A stretch of 64,000 nucleotides of DNA from Acetivibrio cellulolyticus CD2. GTDB lineage: Bacteria > Bacillota > Clostridia > Acetivibrionales > Acetivibrionaceae. The notes beneath the pieces were generated by a model. The model saw only the letters and a list, made by a program, of their open reading frames with translations, did no database searches and was not told the DNA's origin. Where the stretch lies: contig NZ_JH556651.1 in the NCBI RefSeq assembly GCF_000179595.2, positions 118,410-182,409 of the forward strand, in the 5' to 3' direction. The translations under genes were made by a program, and so were the position numbers. Shown here in pieces: positions 9,269 to 18,518 of this stretch; within the stretch, counting starts at the first letter, position 1; the number at the start of each line of letters is the position of its first letter.

Positions 9269-9655
9269 ATGTTTGTAAATATAATGAAATCTAAAATCCA
9301 TAGAGCAAGAGTAACAGAGGCTAATCTTAATTATGTTGGGAGTATAACCATTGATGAGGATTTGATGGACATTGCCGATCTAATGAAGAATGAAAAGGTT
9401 CAAATTGTAAACAATAACAATGGAAATAGATTTGAAACTTATGTAATTCCAGGAGAGAGAGGCAGCGGGATGATCTGCTTAAATGGTGCAGCAGCAAGAC
9501 TTGTGCATCCTGGAGATGTAATAATTATTATTTCCTATGGATTGTTTGAGAAGAATGAAGCAAAGGAATATAATCCTAAAATAGTTTTTGTAGATGAAAA
9601 TAATAAGGTGGTTGAAATAAAAGATAAAGAACAGCATGGAGAAATTTATAGCTAG
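9269..9655 (+). CDS. panD: Aspartate 1-decarboxylase proenzyme
   Basis: Makes beta-alanine for PanC. The 128-residue precursor cleaves itself at a Gly-Ser bond to create the catalytic pyruvoyl group. That bond is visible in NYVGSITID near residue 24-25. The [14 protein letters not shown] and [10 protein letters not shown] blocks are also typical. GGAGGT lies 7 bases before the ATG. The family more often has a methionine-lysine start equal to the internal M6 here, so the first five residues may be dispensable. Confidence 0.95.
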   Translation: MFVNIMKSKIHRARVTEANLNYVGSITIDEDLMDIADLMKNEKVQIVNNNNGNRFETYVIPGERGSGMICLNGAAARLVHPGDVIIIISYGLFEKNEAKEYNPKIVFVDENNKVVEIKDKEQHGEIYS

Positions 9656-9690
9656 GAATTATTTATAAATAATTCCTAGCTATCTTTTAG
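9651..9690. terminator. Bidirectional terminator between panD and a convergent gene
   Basis: A perfect 30-base palindrome (9651-9680, arms GCTAGGAATTATTTA and its complement) overlaps the panD stop and touches the stop of the opposite-strand gene. It is followed by TATCTTTTA. It can serve both converging units. Confidence 0.7.
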
Positions 9691-9964
9691 TAAAATAATC
9701 GATTACAAGTCCTCCGATAATAAACTCTGCCAGAACAACAATGCTATTTTTTACAATAGAAGTTCCAATAAACTTTATATAACTGTCAAAGTCAAGTACA
9801 GTCTGATTAAGTATTAGTAGTATTGTACCTATTCCAAGCAATACTAGAGCAGCCAGAGTACCATATTTGATAAGTGATTTGGAAAAACTGTTAACCTTTG
9901 TGAATTCTTCAAAAATCTTTTCTATTCTTTCAGAATGCAGCTTTCTTGAATTATTAGTTTGCAT
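9680..9964 (-). CDS. Small membrane protein of unknown function
   Basis: 94 residues. A charged N-terminus (RKLHSERIEKIFEEF, probably an amphipathic helix) is followed by two hydrophobic segments (about 36-54 and 66-88) and a TKR tail, so two membrane spans with both ends likely cytoplasmic. GAAGGGGG upstream of the ATG is a strong ribosome binding site. I do not recognise the family. It stands alone, convergent with panD. Confidence 0.65.
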   Translation of the reverse strand: MQTNNSRKLHSERIEKIFEEFTKVNSFSKSLIKYGTLAALVLLGIGTILLILNQTVLDFDSYIKFIGTSIVKNSIVVLAEFIIGGLVIDYFTKR

Positions 9965-10211
9965 AGTTCTGTACCCCCTTCTATAAAATTTTGACCTCGT
10001 GAAACTGATTTGTAACTAATTTTGATACTTCTAAGTATAAAGCCGATTCCCTATAAGACTGTTTTTAGTTTAGTCATAAGAGAAAAAGAGGCGTTACTTT
10101 TTCAAGCACGCTACTATAGAAGGTTAACATAAATTTGTTTTGATTTCAATACAAAAAGATTACCAGTGTTATTTGGGAGTATAAAGAAGTAGTTATTACG
10201 CAAAAAATTAA

Positions 10212-10239
10212 TGTACTTGTACAAAAAATATGGTATAAT
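10212..10239 (+). promoter_or_regulatory. Extended -10 promoter with possible operator
   Basis: TGGTATAAT at 10231-10239 is an extended -10 element without a good -35 hexamer. Where the -35 would be lies TGTAC-TT-GTACA (10212-10223), an inverted repeat that could bind an activator. It drives the HD-GYP gene 45 bp downstream. The rest of the gap from 9965 shows nothing else clear. Confidence 0.5.
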
Positions 10240-10283
10240 TTTATATAAAGCTGTCATATTAACTGATAAATAGGGTGAAAATA

Positions 10284-11315
10284 GTGAAAAAATTATTTAT
10301 CAATCCTTTCGAGTTAGTTCCAGGTATGAAAATCGCAGAAACAATACTAAATGATTATGGTGCAATTGTTATTTCTGAAGGCACCATTCTTGATGATCAC
10401 TTAATAAATAAACTTGGGAATTTAGGTTTATACAGGCTGCAAATTTTTGTTGGGGATGATGTTAAAGTTGAAAATCCTGATTCATTTACGGAAAGTTATA
10501 ATGAAAGCGTAAGTGATTATAAAAAGATAATCAGCGATATTGCCAATGGAGTAGACTTAAATCCTACAAAAATAGATAACGTAGTTAATTCAGTACTGCA
10601 AAGAGTTGAAGAAAAAAGAGATATAGTTAGTTGTCTCAATCAAATCAAAAGTGCTGATGAGTATACTTATACGCACAGTGTAAATGTATCTCTTATTTCA
10701 ATGCTTATTGGTAAATGGATGAAATTTGAACCTGAAAGAATCAAGTTGCTGGTTCAAGCTGGTTTATTGCATGATATTGGAAAAACCTTGGTGCCTTTAG
10801 AGATTTTAAATAAGCCAGGTAAGCTAACCCAATTAGAGTTTGCGGAAATGAAAAAGCATACTGTTTACGGTTATAGGATTTTAGAGAAGGTTCCCTCTAT
10901 AAGTAAGGATGTTTTGGCAGCGGTTTTAATGCATCACGAGAAAGAAGATGGAACTGGTTATCCTACAGGGCTAGGTGGAGATAAAATAAATATGCTTGCA
11001 AAGATAGTATCTGTTGCTGATATTTATGATGCAATGACTTCAAACAGAGTATACAAGGATAAGGAAAGCCCATTTGAAGTATTTCAATTAATTGAGGAAA
11101 ATTCAATTGGAACACTAAACCCAATAGTAGTCAATGCTTTCTTGAGCAATATAGCAGCTTATTATATTGGAGACAAAGTCAAACTTGCCAGTGGAGAAAT
11201 TGGAGAAATTGTATATATCAATCCGAGATGTGTATCAAAGCCTATAGTGAAAGTAGATGATAAGTATATAGATATGCTTACGGAAAAAGATGTTAAAATA
11301 AAGGAAATTATTTAG
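10284..11315 (+). CDS. HD-GYP domain protein, putative cyclic-di-GMP phosphodiesterase
   Basis: Likely hydrolyses cyclic di-GMP. About 343 residues. The N-terminal 110 residues (INPFELVPGMKIAETI) are typical of HD-GYP proteins lacking a receiver domain. The HD-GYP domain follows: YTHSVNVSLI, the LLHDIGK pair near residue 160, KKHTVYGYRIL, HHEKEDGTGYP with the GYP triplet, and VADIYDAMTS. A short beta-rich C-terminal extension follows. GTG at 10284 has AGGG 8 bases upstream; GTG at 10275 is an alternative. Confidence 0.88.
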   Translation: MKKLFINPFELVPGMKIAETILNDYGAIVISEGTILDDHLINKLGNLGLYRLQIFVGDDVKVENPDSFTESYNESVSDYKKIISDIANGVDLNPTKIDNVVNSVLQRVEEKRDIVSCLNQIKSADEYTYTHSVNVSLISMLIGKWMKFEPERIKLLVQAGLLHDIGKTLVPLEILNKPGKLTQLEFAEMKKHTVYGYRILEKVPSISKDVLAAVLMHHEKEDGTGYPTGLGGDKINMLAKIVSVADIYDAMTSNRVYKDKESPFEVFQLIEENSIGTLNPIVVNAFLSNIAAYYIGDKVKLASGEIGEIVYINPRCVSKPIVKVDDKYIDMLTEKDVKIKEII

Positions 11316-11316
11316 C

Positions 11317-11347
11317 AAAAGGGTGGAAGTCGCTTCCACCCTTTTTA
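11317..11347 (+). terminator. Rho-independent terminator after the HD-GYP gene
   Basis: AAAAGGGTGGAAG and CTTCCACCCTTTT form a 13-bp perfect stem with a TCG loop and a T-rich 3' side, 2 bp after the stop codon. The remaining gap to 11650 is AT-rich with no gene I can support. Confidence 0.9.
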
Positions 11348-11649
11348 AATGTCTATTTTGCATCAAATAAGCTTTAAGAAAAAGTAGTAGTGGAAGTTGT
11401 ATTTTTTTCACTGTTAATTTCTGATCCTGAAAATTTAAATACAAAAGAAAAAGAAATTGAGACAATTGATATCATTATGTGACATATAATTTGGTGTATG
11501 CTGTAGAATTTATCAATATAAGAATGAAAATAGTCATATATTATCAAAATACAGTATTTGCTATCGAAAACTTAATATGTAAATTGTTTTGGCAATAATA
11601 TATAATATTTAGGTAGTTACATTTTTTAAGTTTGGAGAGGAGGACAAGT

Positions 11650-11958
11650 ATGTTAAGCAAGTATTTAGAGAGTAGAGTTGAATTGGATTTGGCTGAAGGA
11701 ACGTCAACTAATAGCAAGATTCAACTTGAATACTATCTGATTGAAAGTGAACATAGTCAGAATTACGATTGTTGCGGAGACAAAGTATATGGGATTGAGA
11801 TCATCAAGAAAGAAAGCGACAACCATGCAGAAAGCGAAATAGTTAGAAACCTTTCCAACAGCAAAGAAAACACCAAGGGGATATTGAGCATATTAGCTAA
11901 GAATACAGTAACACCAATTGGACTTTCATTTGTATTGGACGATCTTATGGCGCTATAA
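11650..11958 (+). CDS. DUF6514-like protein
   Basis: 102 residues. The sequence resembles the clostridial DUF6514 family: an N-terminal strand-rich part (IQLEYYLIE...YGIEIIKKE) and a C-terminal helix ending TPIGLSFVLDDLM. The family has no known function. GAGAGGAGG lies 7 bases before the ATG at 11650; an upstream in-frame ATG at 11632 overlaps this site and is unlikely. A terminator follows closely, so it appears to be a single-gene unit. The family assignment is from memory of the pattern and is moderate. Confidence 0.65.
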   Translation: MLSKYLESRVELDLAEGTSTNSKIQLEYYLIESEHSQNYDCCGDKVYGIEIIKKESDNHAESEIVRNLSNSKENTKGILSILAKNTVTPIGLSFVLDDLMAL

Positions 11959-11982
11959 AGAATATACAAATTGTCAAGTTCT

Positions 11983-12009
11983 TAAAGAGCAAAAGGCTCT
12001 TTTTTTTTA
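11983..12009 (+). terminator. Rho-independent terminator
   Basis: AAAGAGC, loop AAAAG, GCTCTTT followed by a run of T, 25 bp after the DUF6514-like gene. Confidence 0.85.
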
Positions 12010-12165
12010 TGTTTTTAAGTTGGGTCAAAAAAGGCTAGATCGTGAAATTCTAGCTGAAGTTATATTTTCAGCTATTCCTTAGCCATTAATTATTAGTTTT
12101 AGACGAATACAAAAAATGATATAATAAGTATTATATTTCTTTTGCATATAAAGGATGTGAGGATA

Positions 12166-13161
12166 TTGCTTATCCGTGAAGAACTTGAAGAACTTGAAAA
12201 AAAGACGCTTTCTCCATTTGCTCAGCTGAGTTGTCAATCTAGAGGAAGGCAGGGAGAAGAAATAGAATGTGACATTCGAACTAAATTTCAAAGGGATAAG
12301 GATAGAATAGTTTATTCGAAGTCTTTCAGAAGATTGAAGCATAAGACACAGGTGTTTATATCTCCGGAAGGTGATCATTATAGGACAAGACTTACACATA
12401 CACTGGAAGTATCTCAAATAGCAAGAACAATAGCAAGAAGCCTTAGATTGAATGAAGATCTTACTGAGGCTATTGCTTTAGGGCATGATCTAGGACATAC
12501 GCCTTTTGGACATACTGGCGAAATTGTGCTTAATTCCATATGTCCTCACGGATTTCGACACAATGAACAGAGTTTAAGGGTGGTAGATGTAATTGAGAGG
12601 GAGAACGGGTTAAACCTTACATGGGAAGTGAGAGACGGTATTAAAAACCACACTGGTGACGAAATTCCTGCCACTTTGGAAGGACAGATTGTAAGATTTG
12701 CTGACAGGATAGCTTATATAAACCATGATATTGACGATGCCATACGAGGGGGAATAATATCAAATGAAGATCTTCCTAAGGAGTGCTCGAAAGTTCTTGG
12801 GTATAGATCAAGTGAAAGAATAAACAACATGATAGTAAACATCGTTGAACAAAGCAAGCATGTAAATGAGATAAGAATGAGTCCGCAAATTCAGCAAGCA
12901 ATGAATGAACTTAGAGAATATATGTTTAAAAACGTATATATTGGTTCAAAGGCTAAAAAGGAAGAAATAAAAGCGCAAAATATAGTCAAGGAGCTATATA
13001 TGTATATAAAAGCTGCTCCAGAGTTGTTGCCAACGGACGCAAAAGGATTACTTCATAAAGATGGTCTGGACAGAGTTGTATGTGACTATATAGCAGGAAT
13101 GACCGATAGGTATGCAGTTAAGAAATTCCGTGAGATTTTTATTCCTGAGTCATGGAATTAA
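12166..13161 (+). CDS. dgt: Deoxyguanosinetriphosphate triphosphohydrolase-like protein
   Basis: HD-superfamily enzyme that cuts dNTPs to the nucleoside and tripolyphosphate. About 331 residues. The conserved N-terminus (LSPFAQLSCQSRGR), RDKDRIVYSKSFRRLKHKTQVF, RLTHTLEVSQIARTIAR, the HD pair in LGHDLGHTPFGHTGE, and RFADRIAYINHDIDDA are all present. The start is a TTG (12166), giving MLIREELEELEK as in relatives; GTG 12157 and TTG 12142 are in frame upstream. It precedes dnaG and sigA, a common clostridial order. Confidence 0.92.
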   Translation: MLIREELEELEKKTLSPFAQLSCQSRGRQGEEIECDIRTKFQRDKDRIVYSKSFRRLKHKTQVFISPEGDHYRTRLTHTLEVSQIARTIARSLRLNEDLTEAIALGHDLGHTPFGHTGEIVLNSICPHGFRHNEQSLRVVDVIERENGLNLTWEVRDGIKNHTGDEIPATLEGQIVRFADRIAYINHDIDDAIRGGIISNEDLPKECSKVLGYRSSERINNMIVNIVEQSKHVNEIRMSPQIQQAMNELREYMFKNVYIGSKAKKEEIKAQNIVKELYMYIKAAPELLPTDAKGLLHKDGLDRVVCDYIAGMTDRYAVKKFREIFIPESWN

Positions 13162-13180
13162 TATTATTGATAACAAGTAA

Positions 13181-13223
13181 GGAATAGCTGAAAGTATTAC
13201 TTCGGGGCTGAAGCTATTTTTTC
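13181..13223 (+). terminator. Probable terminator after dgt
   Basis: AATAGCT and AGCTATT pair around a loop with a further short helix, followed by TTTTTT. The stem is less regular than the others here. Confidence 0.55.
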
Positions 13224-13740
13224 AGCATTCATGAGCGTCTCTTTTTCTTTTTGCCTATGATAAAAATATGGGTAAGGAGAATTTGGAGACGTTTGTTTTT
13301 TTTACAAAGAAAAAAGACCAAATAGTAATTAAATTTTGCGTTTGAAGTGCTTATACGTATAATTTGGCAGTAATATTGAAAAAATATCTAAAAATATTTA
13401 TTTTTTAAAAGAAGGATAATTTATTTTTGTGTAGAATAATAATTGAGTTTGTTAGGGAGTGGGAAATAATTTGCCTTTTTTTCCTTGGTGGCAATTAAAA
13501 AAGCTTAGAAGCCATGGAAAAACAAATAGAAAGGGTGGCAACTGTTGGAAGTTGTTGAAGAAGGATTTTTATTATTGATGGTATAATAAAATACCACAAT
13601 ACTAAATAATTTAAAATTGACAATAAAAAGAAGGATTATTAATAATAATGTCGAAGAATTATTAAGAGAAACATTGATTTGCTATAGAGCCAGTGCAGTT
13701 TTGCTTAAAAAAGGAGATGTAGCTGAAAGAAGAGATTAGA
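13224..13740 (+). promoter_or_regulatory. dnaG-sigA upstream region with a candidate promoter
   Basis: This 500-bp AT-rich stretch has no gene I can support. A TTGACA at 13617-13622 with TAATAA 17 bases downstream is the best promoter candidate for dnaG-sigA. An AAAAGGAGATG at about 13707 lies too far from the dnaG ATG to serve it directly. Confidence 0.4.
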
Positions 13741-15528
13741 ATGTTTGTGAAATATCCGGAAGAATTAATAGAAGAAATTAGAATGAATAACGATATATTG
13801 GATGTTGTCGGAGAATATGTAAAGCTCGAAAAGAAGGGAAAGAACTATTTTGGGCTTTGCCCGTTTCACCGGGAGAAAACACCATCGTTTAGTGTAGATA
13901 ATACAAAGCAGATGTATCACTGTTTTGGATGTGGCAAGGGAGGGAGCGTAATCCAGTTTGTTATGGATGCGGAGAACCTCGATTACATAGAAGCTATAAA
14001 ACTACTGGCTGAAAAAGCCAGAATTACATTACCTGAGGGCGAGAGTGAGGAAGAAAAAAAGAGAGCTCTTAAGACTCAGGAGATTATAAAAATAAATACT
14101 GATGCTGCAAGATTTTATTACGAGCAGTTAAATGATAAAAAGAATTTAGATGCAAGGGATTATCTTCAAAAAAGAAAAGTTAGCGAAGGTGTTATTAAAA
14201 AGTTTGGATTGGGTTATTCTTCAAATGAATGGAATTTATTATACAGTTTTTTGAAAAGTAAGAACTATAGTGATGAGGACCTGATAAGCAGTGGCTTAAT
14301 ACTTGCAAAAAAAAGCGGTGATGGTTATTTTGACAGGTTCAGGGGAAGAGTTATGTTTCCCATATTTGACTTAAGGGGAAACGTTATAGGATTTGGAGGC
14401 AGGGTTTTAGATGATTCTCTTCCAAAGTATATGAATTCACCTGAGACTCTTGTCTACAATAAAAGAAGGAATTTATATGCACTGAATTTTGCCAAAAATT
14501 CGGGTGAAAAAAGAATAATTGTTGTTGAAGGTTATATGGATGTAATATCCCTTTACCAGTTTGGCATAATAAATACTGTAGCTTCTCTTGGAACAGCATT
14601 AACTGAAAGCCAGGGAAGAATACTAAAAAAGTATGCCGAAGAGATAATTATTTCATATGATGCTGATACTGCAGGCCAGGCAGCTACTATGAGAGGGCTG
14701 AACCTACTTGATGATATAGGTTGCAATGTAAAAGTATTGTTGATTCCGAAGGGTAAGGACCCCGACGAATTTATTAAAGCTAATGGAGCAGATGCCTTTA
14801 AAAAATTAGTGGATAATGCGTTGTCATTAGTTGAGTATAAGATTAAGGTATTAAAGTCACAGATTGATACAACTGCTATTGACGGCAAAATTAGCTTTTT
14901 GAACAAAGCCGCAGATATTCTTTCTAAGATAGACAACAGTGTGGAGCAGGAGATGTATATAAAAAAGATATCGCAAGAATATGATATAAGTCAGGAATCT
15001 ATGTTTGCGGAAGTAATAAAGCGAGTTAAGCCTAAAGGTAATTATAAACCTGCTATAAAAATTGATAGCACTAAGATTAAACCGGTTGGAAATAAAACAA
15101 AAAGTGATGAAAATAATCTGGTTCACTATGAAAGAATTATTTTGTCGCTTTTAAGTATAGATAACTCATTATATAGAAAAATTGAGGACAGGATTAATCT
15201 GGAGTTTTTTACTCTAGAGGAAAATAGGAAAGCTGCAGAAATTATTTTTACAAAAATAAAAGATAAAAAAGGCATAGTGCCAGCCGAACTTCTAAACCTT
15301 GTGAGTAATGAATCGGCGAATAATTTTGCAAGTATGATACAGGGGGAATGTAATTTTGAGGATAACTTAAGAGCTATTTTGGATATAATTAAGAAAATAG
15401 AGGTAATTAAGCTTGACAAAAGACAAAAAGAGATACTTAACATGATATCTTCTTCGGGTAACAAAGAAGACGTTGACAGACTTAAAGAAGAGTTAAAAAG
15501 CATTTTGATTCAGAAGAAGAGTATGTAG
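13741..15528 (+). CDS. dnaG: DNA primase
   Basis: Synthesises RNA primers for replication with the DnaB-type helicase. 595 residues. The N-terminal zinc ribbon has C40, H43, C61 and C64 (CPFH...CFGCG). The RNA polymerase core follows with RFRGRVMFPI and FGGRVLD. The TOPRIM domain shows VVEGYMDVISL and SYDADTAGQAATMRG. The C-terminal 150 residues form the helicase-binding region. GTG at 13747 is a possible alternative start because the ribosome binding site for the ATG is weak. sigA follows after 34 bp. Confidence 0.96.
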   Translation: MFVKYPEELIEEIRMNNDILDVVGEYVKLEKKGKNYFGLCPFHREKTPSFSVDNTKQMYHCFGCGKGGSVIQFVMDAENLDYIEAIKLLAEKARITLPEGESEEEKKRALKTQEIIKINTDAARFYYEQLNDKKNLDARDYLQKRKVSEGVIKKFGLGYSSNEWNLLYSFLKSKNYSDEDLISSGLILAKKSGDGYFDRFRGRVMFPIFDLRGNVIGFGGRVLDDSLPKYMNSPETLVYNKRRNLYALNFAKNSGEKRIIVVEGYMDVISLYQFGIINTVASLGTALTESQGRILKKYAEEIIISYDADTAGQAATMRGLNLLDDIGCNVKVLLIPKGKDPDEFIKANGADAFKKLVDNALSLVEYKIKVLKSQIDTTAIDGKISFLNKAADILSKIDNSVEQEMYIKKISQEYDISQESMFAEVIKRVKPKGNYKPAIKIDSTKIKPVGNKTKSDENNLVHYERIILSLLSIDNSLYRKIEDRINLEFFTLEENRKAAEIIFTKIKDKKGIVPAELLNLVSNESANNFASMIQGECNFEDNLRAILDIIKKIEVIKLDKRQKEILNMISSSGNKEDVDRLKEELKSILIQKKSM

Positions 15529-15562
15529 AGATACATTTTAATGAATGATCGGAGGGGCAGTA

Positions 15563-16642
15563 GTGAAACCCAACAATGATACTAGAAAAGCAATTTTATT
15601 GGAATTGATTGATAAAGGCAAGCAAAAAGGCATGCTTACCTATAAGGAAATAATGGATGCCTTTGAGGAGATTGAGATTGAGCCTGAACACATAGAAAAA
15701 GTTTATGAAACCCTGGAGAACATGGGGATAGATATTGTAGGTGATATCGAGGCAGAGATGGAGGAAATCCAGCTCACAGAGGAAGACCTTGATATTTCTA
15801 TTCCTGAAGGGATCAGTATTGATGACCCTGTCAGGATGTATCTTAAAGAAATCGGAAAGGTGCCTTTGCTCAGCGCAGATGAGGAAATCCAGCTTGCGCA
15901 GAAGATGGAAAAGGGCGATTCCGAATCAAAGAGAAGACTGGCTGAAGCGAACTTAAGGCTTGTTGTAAGTATAGCTAAAAGGTATGTAGGAAGAGGAATG
16001 TTGTTCCTTGATTTAATACAGGAAGGTAATCTTGGTTTGATCAAGGCTGTTGAAAAATTTGACTACCGTAAGGGGTATAAGTTTAGTACCTATGCTACAT
16101 GGTGGATTAGACAGGCTATTACCCGGGCAATAGCTGATCAGGCCAGAACTATAAGAATTCCTGTTCATATGGTTGAGACAATAAACAAGCTTATAAGGGT
16201 ATCAAGACAATTGCTTCAGGAGCTTGGTAAGGAACCGCAGCCTGAAGAAATAGCAAAAGAAATGAATATGCCTGTTGAAAAGGTCAGAGAAATAATGAAG
16301 ATTTCGCAGGAGCCTGTTTCCCTTGAAACACCTATAGGTGAAGAGGAAGACAGCCATCTTGGAGATTTCATACCTGACGACGACGCTCCAGCTCCATCTG
16401 AAGCGGCTGCGTTTACTTTACTTAAAGAGCAGCTGATTGACGTTTTAGATACTTTGACACCTAGGGAAGAAAAGGTTTTAAGGCTCAGATTTGGCCTTGA
16501 TGATGGAAGAGCAAGGACTTTAGAAGAGGTTGGCAAGGAATTTAATGTTACTAGGGAGAGAATCAGGCAGATAGAAGCTAAAGCATTGAGAAAGCTGAGA
16601 CACCCTAGCAGAAGCAAGAAATTAAAGGATTACCTTGATTAA
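15563..16642 (+). CDS. sigA: RNA polymerase principal sigma factor SigA/RpoD
   Basis: Housekeeping sigma factor. About 359 residues. Region 1.1 is at the N-terminus, then [11 protein letters not shown] (1.2), the core [17 protein letters not shown]...[44 protein letters not shown] (region 2), region 3, and the 4.2 helix-turn-helix [20 protein letters not shown]. The GTG at 15563 has GGAGGGG 5 bases upstream and gives the family-like [11 protein letters not shown]; the frame remains open upstream. Confidence 0.96.
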   Translation: MKPNNDTRKAILLELIDKGKQKGMLTYKEIMDAFEEIEIEPEHIEKVYETLENMGIDIVGDIEAEMEEIQLTEEDLDISIPEGISIDDPVRMYLKEIGKVPLLSADEEIQLAQKMEKGDSESKRRLAEANLRLVVSIAKRYVGRGMLFLDLIQEGNLGLIKAVEKFDYRKGYKFSTYATWWIRQAITRAIADQARTIRIPVHMVETINKLIRVSRQLLQELGKEPQPEEIAKEMNMPVEKVREIMKISQEPVSLETPIGEEEDSHLGDFIPDDDAPAPSEAAAFTLLKEQLIDVLDTLTPREEKVLRLRFGLDDGRARTLEEVGKEFNVTRERIRQIEAKALRKLRHPSRSKKLKDYLD

Positions 16643-16711
16643 AGTTTTAGAGAATAATTAGTGGGTCGAATAAGTCTAGACCGTAAAATTATATTTTAAG
16701 CATTCATAAGC

Positions 16712-16757
16712 AAAAAAAGTGCGATTCATAAGTAATTTATGAACCGCACTTTTTTTG
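16712..16757 (+). terminator. Rho-independent terminator after sigA
   Basis: AAAAAAAGTGCG pairs with CGCACTTTTTTT, with a second helix (TTCATAA/TTTATGAA) inside. It lies 70 bp after the sigA stop. The rest of the gap to 17069 shows no gene. Confidence 0.9.
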
Positions 16758-17068
16758 TTTTGATTACGGGAGAATCTGTCATAAAAAAATACCCGCACAA
16801 TTAGTATCAACATACCGTAGACCTTTTTTGTTACGGGATTTAGGGGAGTATAACTGATTCATTTAGTATAATAATAGAAAAGCTTCCAAAAATCAATAGT
16901 ATTTACGTTCTATTTACTGAACACCACAAAATTTGTGTTTAACATGGTTTAACATTTTGTTAATTGAATTTGAATAAATACTTAAAATATGCAGCAAAAT
17001 AATGCAAGGAAGAACTAGCTAAAGACTGGTAAAGAGGAATATTTAATTAACTTAAAGGAGATGCTTTT

Positions 17069-17290
17069 ATGGATCAAACAAACAGAAATGAAGTTGAATT
17101 TACAACATATGATAGACTACTAATTGCATGGGAAAATTCAATGGAAATGGTTAGGGATTTTGAAATGTATTCAAAAAGAATTGAAGATCAGAAGGTAAAA
17201 GAAGTTTTTAAACAGTTTGCAGAAGATGAAGGGATGCATGCAAGTAGGTTGAGGGAATTGTTATTGGACTATAGGGACCAAAAACACTAG
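17069..17290 (+). CDS. Small ferritin-like helical protein
   Basis: 73 residues forming two helices with ENSMEMVRDFEMYS and AEDEGMHASRLREL. The E...ExxH-like spacing resembles half of a rubrerythrin/ferritin-like four-helix bundle, and a dimer could rebuild it. The metal-binding set is incomplete, so diiron chemistry is not assured. A perfect AAGGAG lies before the ATG. It stands alone between sigA and a tRNA pair. Confidence 0.6.
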   Translation: MDQTNRNEVEFTTYDRLLIAWENSMEMVRDFEMYSKRIEDQKVKEVFKQFAEDEGMHASRLRELLLDYRDQKH

Positions 17291-17295
17291 AGAAG

Positions 17296-17334
17296 AGCGT
17301 TTCAAAAAACTAATTATAAGTTTTTTGAAGCGCT
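17296..17334 (+). terminator. Hairpin after the ferritin-like gene
   Basis: 16-base arms at 17296-17311 and 17319-17334 (one G-T pair) form a strong stem. No long T run follows, so the terminator role is only probable. Confidence 0.5.
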
Positions 17335-17517
17335 GGTTAAGGCGTTTGGAAAGAAAATGTCCTGAAATCGGGGAGTATTAAAGGTTTTCAAGACTTTATC
17401 TGGTTTATGTAATCTAAAAAAGTTAAATAAAAAAGTAGCATAATAGTGAATTGGCTAGATATACGGTGAATTTGAGAGAAAAGTGATAAAAAATTTATAA
17501 AAAGGAGAAAATTCTTC

Positions 17518-17546
17518 TTGACCTGATGGTAAAGCATCAGTATAAT
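17518..17546 (+). promoter_or_regulatory. Promoter for the tRNA pair
   Basis: TTGACC at 17518-17523 and TATAAT at 17541-17546, spaced by 17 bases, 45 bp upstream of tRNA-Asn. Confidence 0.8.
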
Positions 17547-17591
17547 ATTATTTGTGCTTGGTGATCAGTAATTGCAAGGCACAATAAACAT

Positions 17592-17667
17592 TCCTCAATA
17601 GCTCAGTCGGTAGAGCATGCGGCTGTTAACCGCAGGGTCGTAGGTTCGAGTCCTACTTGAGGAGCCA
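17592..17667 (+). tRNA. tRNA-Asn (GTT)
   Basis: Cloverleaf with acceptor arms TCCTCAA/TTGAGGA, D-arm GCTCAGTCGGTAGAGC, anticodon loop CTGTTAA (anticodon GTT), T-arm GGTTCGAGTCC and encoded CCA. Confidence 0.96.
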
Positions 17668-17670
17668 AAC

Positions 17671-17747
17671 GGGCCTTTAGCTCAGTTGGTTAGAGCAACC
17701 GGCTCATAACCGGTTGGTCCGGGGTTCGAGTCCCTGAAGGCCCACCA
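17671..17747 (+). tRNA. tRNA with CAT anticodon (Ile2 or Met)
   Basis: Acceptor GGGCCTT/AAGGCCC, D-arm GCTCAGTTGGTTAGAGC, anticodon loop CTCATAA, T-arm GGTTCGAGTCC, encoded CCA. It starts 3 bases after the tRNA-Asn CCA, so the two are processed from one transcript. The loop sequence and the CCTTTAGCTCAGTTGGTTAGAGC body resemble the TilS-modified Ile2 tRNA of Bacillus more than elongator tRNA-Met, but I cannot settle this by eye. Confidence 0.9.
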
Positions 17748-17766
17748 AAACCGTTAGGTTAATAGA

Positions 17767-17797
17767 AAAGAACCACTCTGAAAAGAGTGGTTCTTTT
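17767..17797. terminator. Bidirectional terminator
   Basis: AAAAGAACCACTCT, loop GAAA, AGAGTGGTTCTTTT. The perfect stem lies between the tRNA pair and the convergent Crp-family gene and can serve both. Confidence 0.88.
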
Positions 17798-17801
17798 GCG
17801 T

Positions 17802-18467
17802 TTATACCTTAGTTAGTACAAAATGATTTTTTGAGAACTCTAAAATGCCTTCATCGCGTAATTTGCATAGTTCATTTGACATGGCACTTCTATCAACGGA
17901 AAGGTAATCTGCAAGTTCCTGACGATTAAACGGAATACTGAAGGAGTTTCCACCGGCTTGTTTGGCCTGTTCAGATAAATAGGAAAGCAGCTTCTCCCTT
18001 GTTGTCCTCTTTACTATATGCTCCAATTTTTGTGTCAGCATAATGTTTTTCTGTGCCAGTAATTTAAGTATGTTTTGAATAAGTTGGGTGTGGAAATCGC
18101 AGGCCGATGGACAAGTTGTAGTGATTTTCTTAAAATCAACAAAAAGTATTTCAACTTTTTCAGCAGCAACCACACTTACCGGTAATTTTCGTACCAATGC
18201 AAAGGAGAAGGCTTCTGCGAATATTTCTCCTGATTTCATTTTAGCGAGTATGGCACGATTGCCCCAAAAGTCTTCTTTAATTACATTGACACTTCCAGAG
18301 AGCACTATTCCGACATCTGTGACAGGGCTTTCTGCAGACAAAATATATGCGTCCTTTGCGTAAACAGCTTTTCTGATGGAAAGGCAGTTTAGCATTGGAG
18401 ATAGATTGTTTTCGGCAATACCCGAAAATAGTGGCGATTTTTTTAAAATATCTAAAGTTTTTTCCAT
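17802..18467 (-). CDS. Crp/Fnr-family transcriptional regulator
   Basis: 221 residues: an N-terminal cyclic-nucleotide-binding-like sensor domain (about 15-125), a dimerisation helix, and a C-terminal winged helix with NRQELADYLSVDRSAMSNELCKL (about 173-195). No clear Fe-S cysteine cluster in Fnr order is seen. It is divergent from the ferredoxin-hcp pair, with two inverted-repeat sites in the shared 104-bp gap. That suggests an HcpR-like regulator of nitrosative stress genes. GAGGT precedes the ATG. Confidence 0.85.
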   Translation of the reverse strand: MEKTLDILKKSPLFSGIAENNLSPMLNCLSIRKAVYAKDAYILSAESPVTDVGIVLSGSVNVIKEDFWGNRAILAKMKSGEIFAEAFSFALVRKLPVSVVAAEKVEILFVDFKKITTTCPSACDFHTQLIQNILKLLAQKNIMLTQKLEHIVKRTTREKLLSYLSEQAKQAGGNSFSIPFNRQELADYLSVDRSAMSNELCKLRDEGILEFSKNHFVLTKV

Positions 18468-18482
18468 AATTACCTCATTTCT

Positions 18483-18496
18483 GTTGTAAATACAAC
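18483..18496. promoter_or_regulatory. Inverted repeat, candidate operator 1
   Basis: GTTGTAAATACAAC is a perfect 14-base palindrome 16 bp upstream of the Crp-family start codon. It shares TTGTA/TACAA half-sites with the second site, so it may be an autoregulatory site. Confidence 0.45.
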
Positions 18497-18518
18497 CGAA
18501 TTACTGATTTGATTATAG

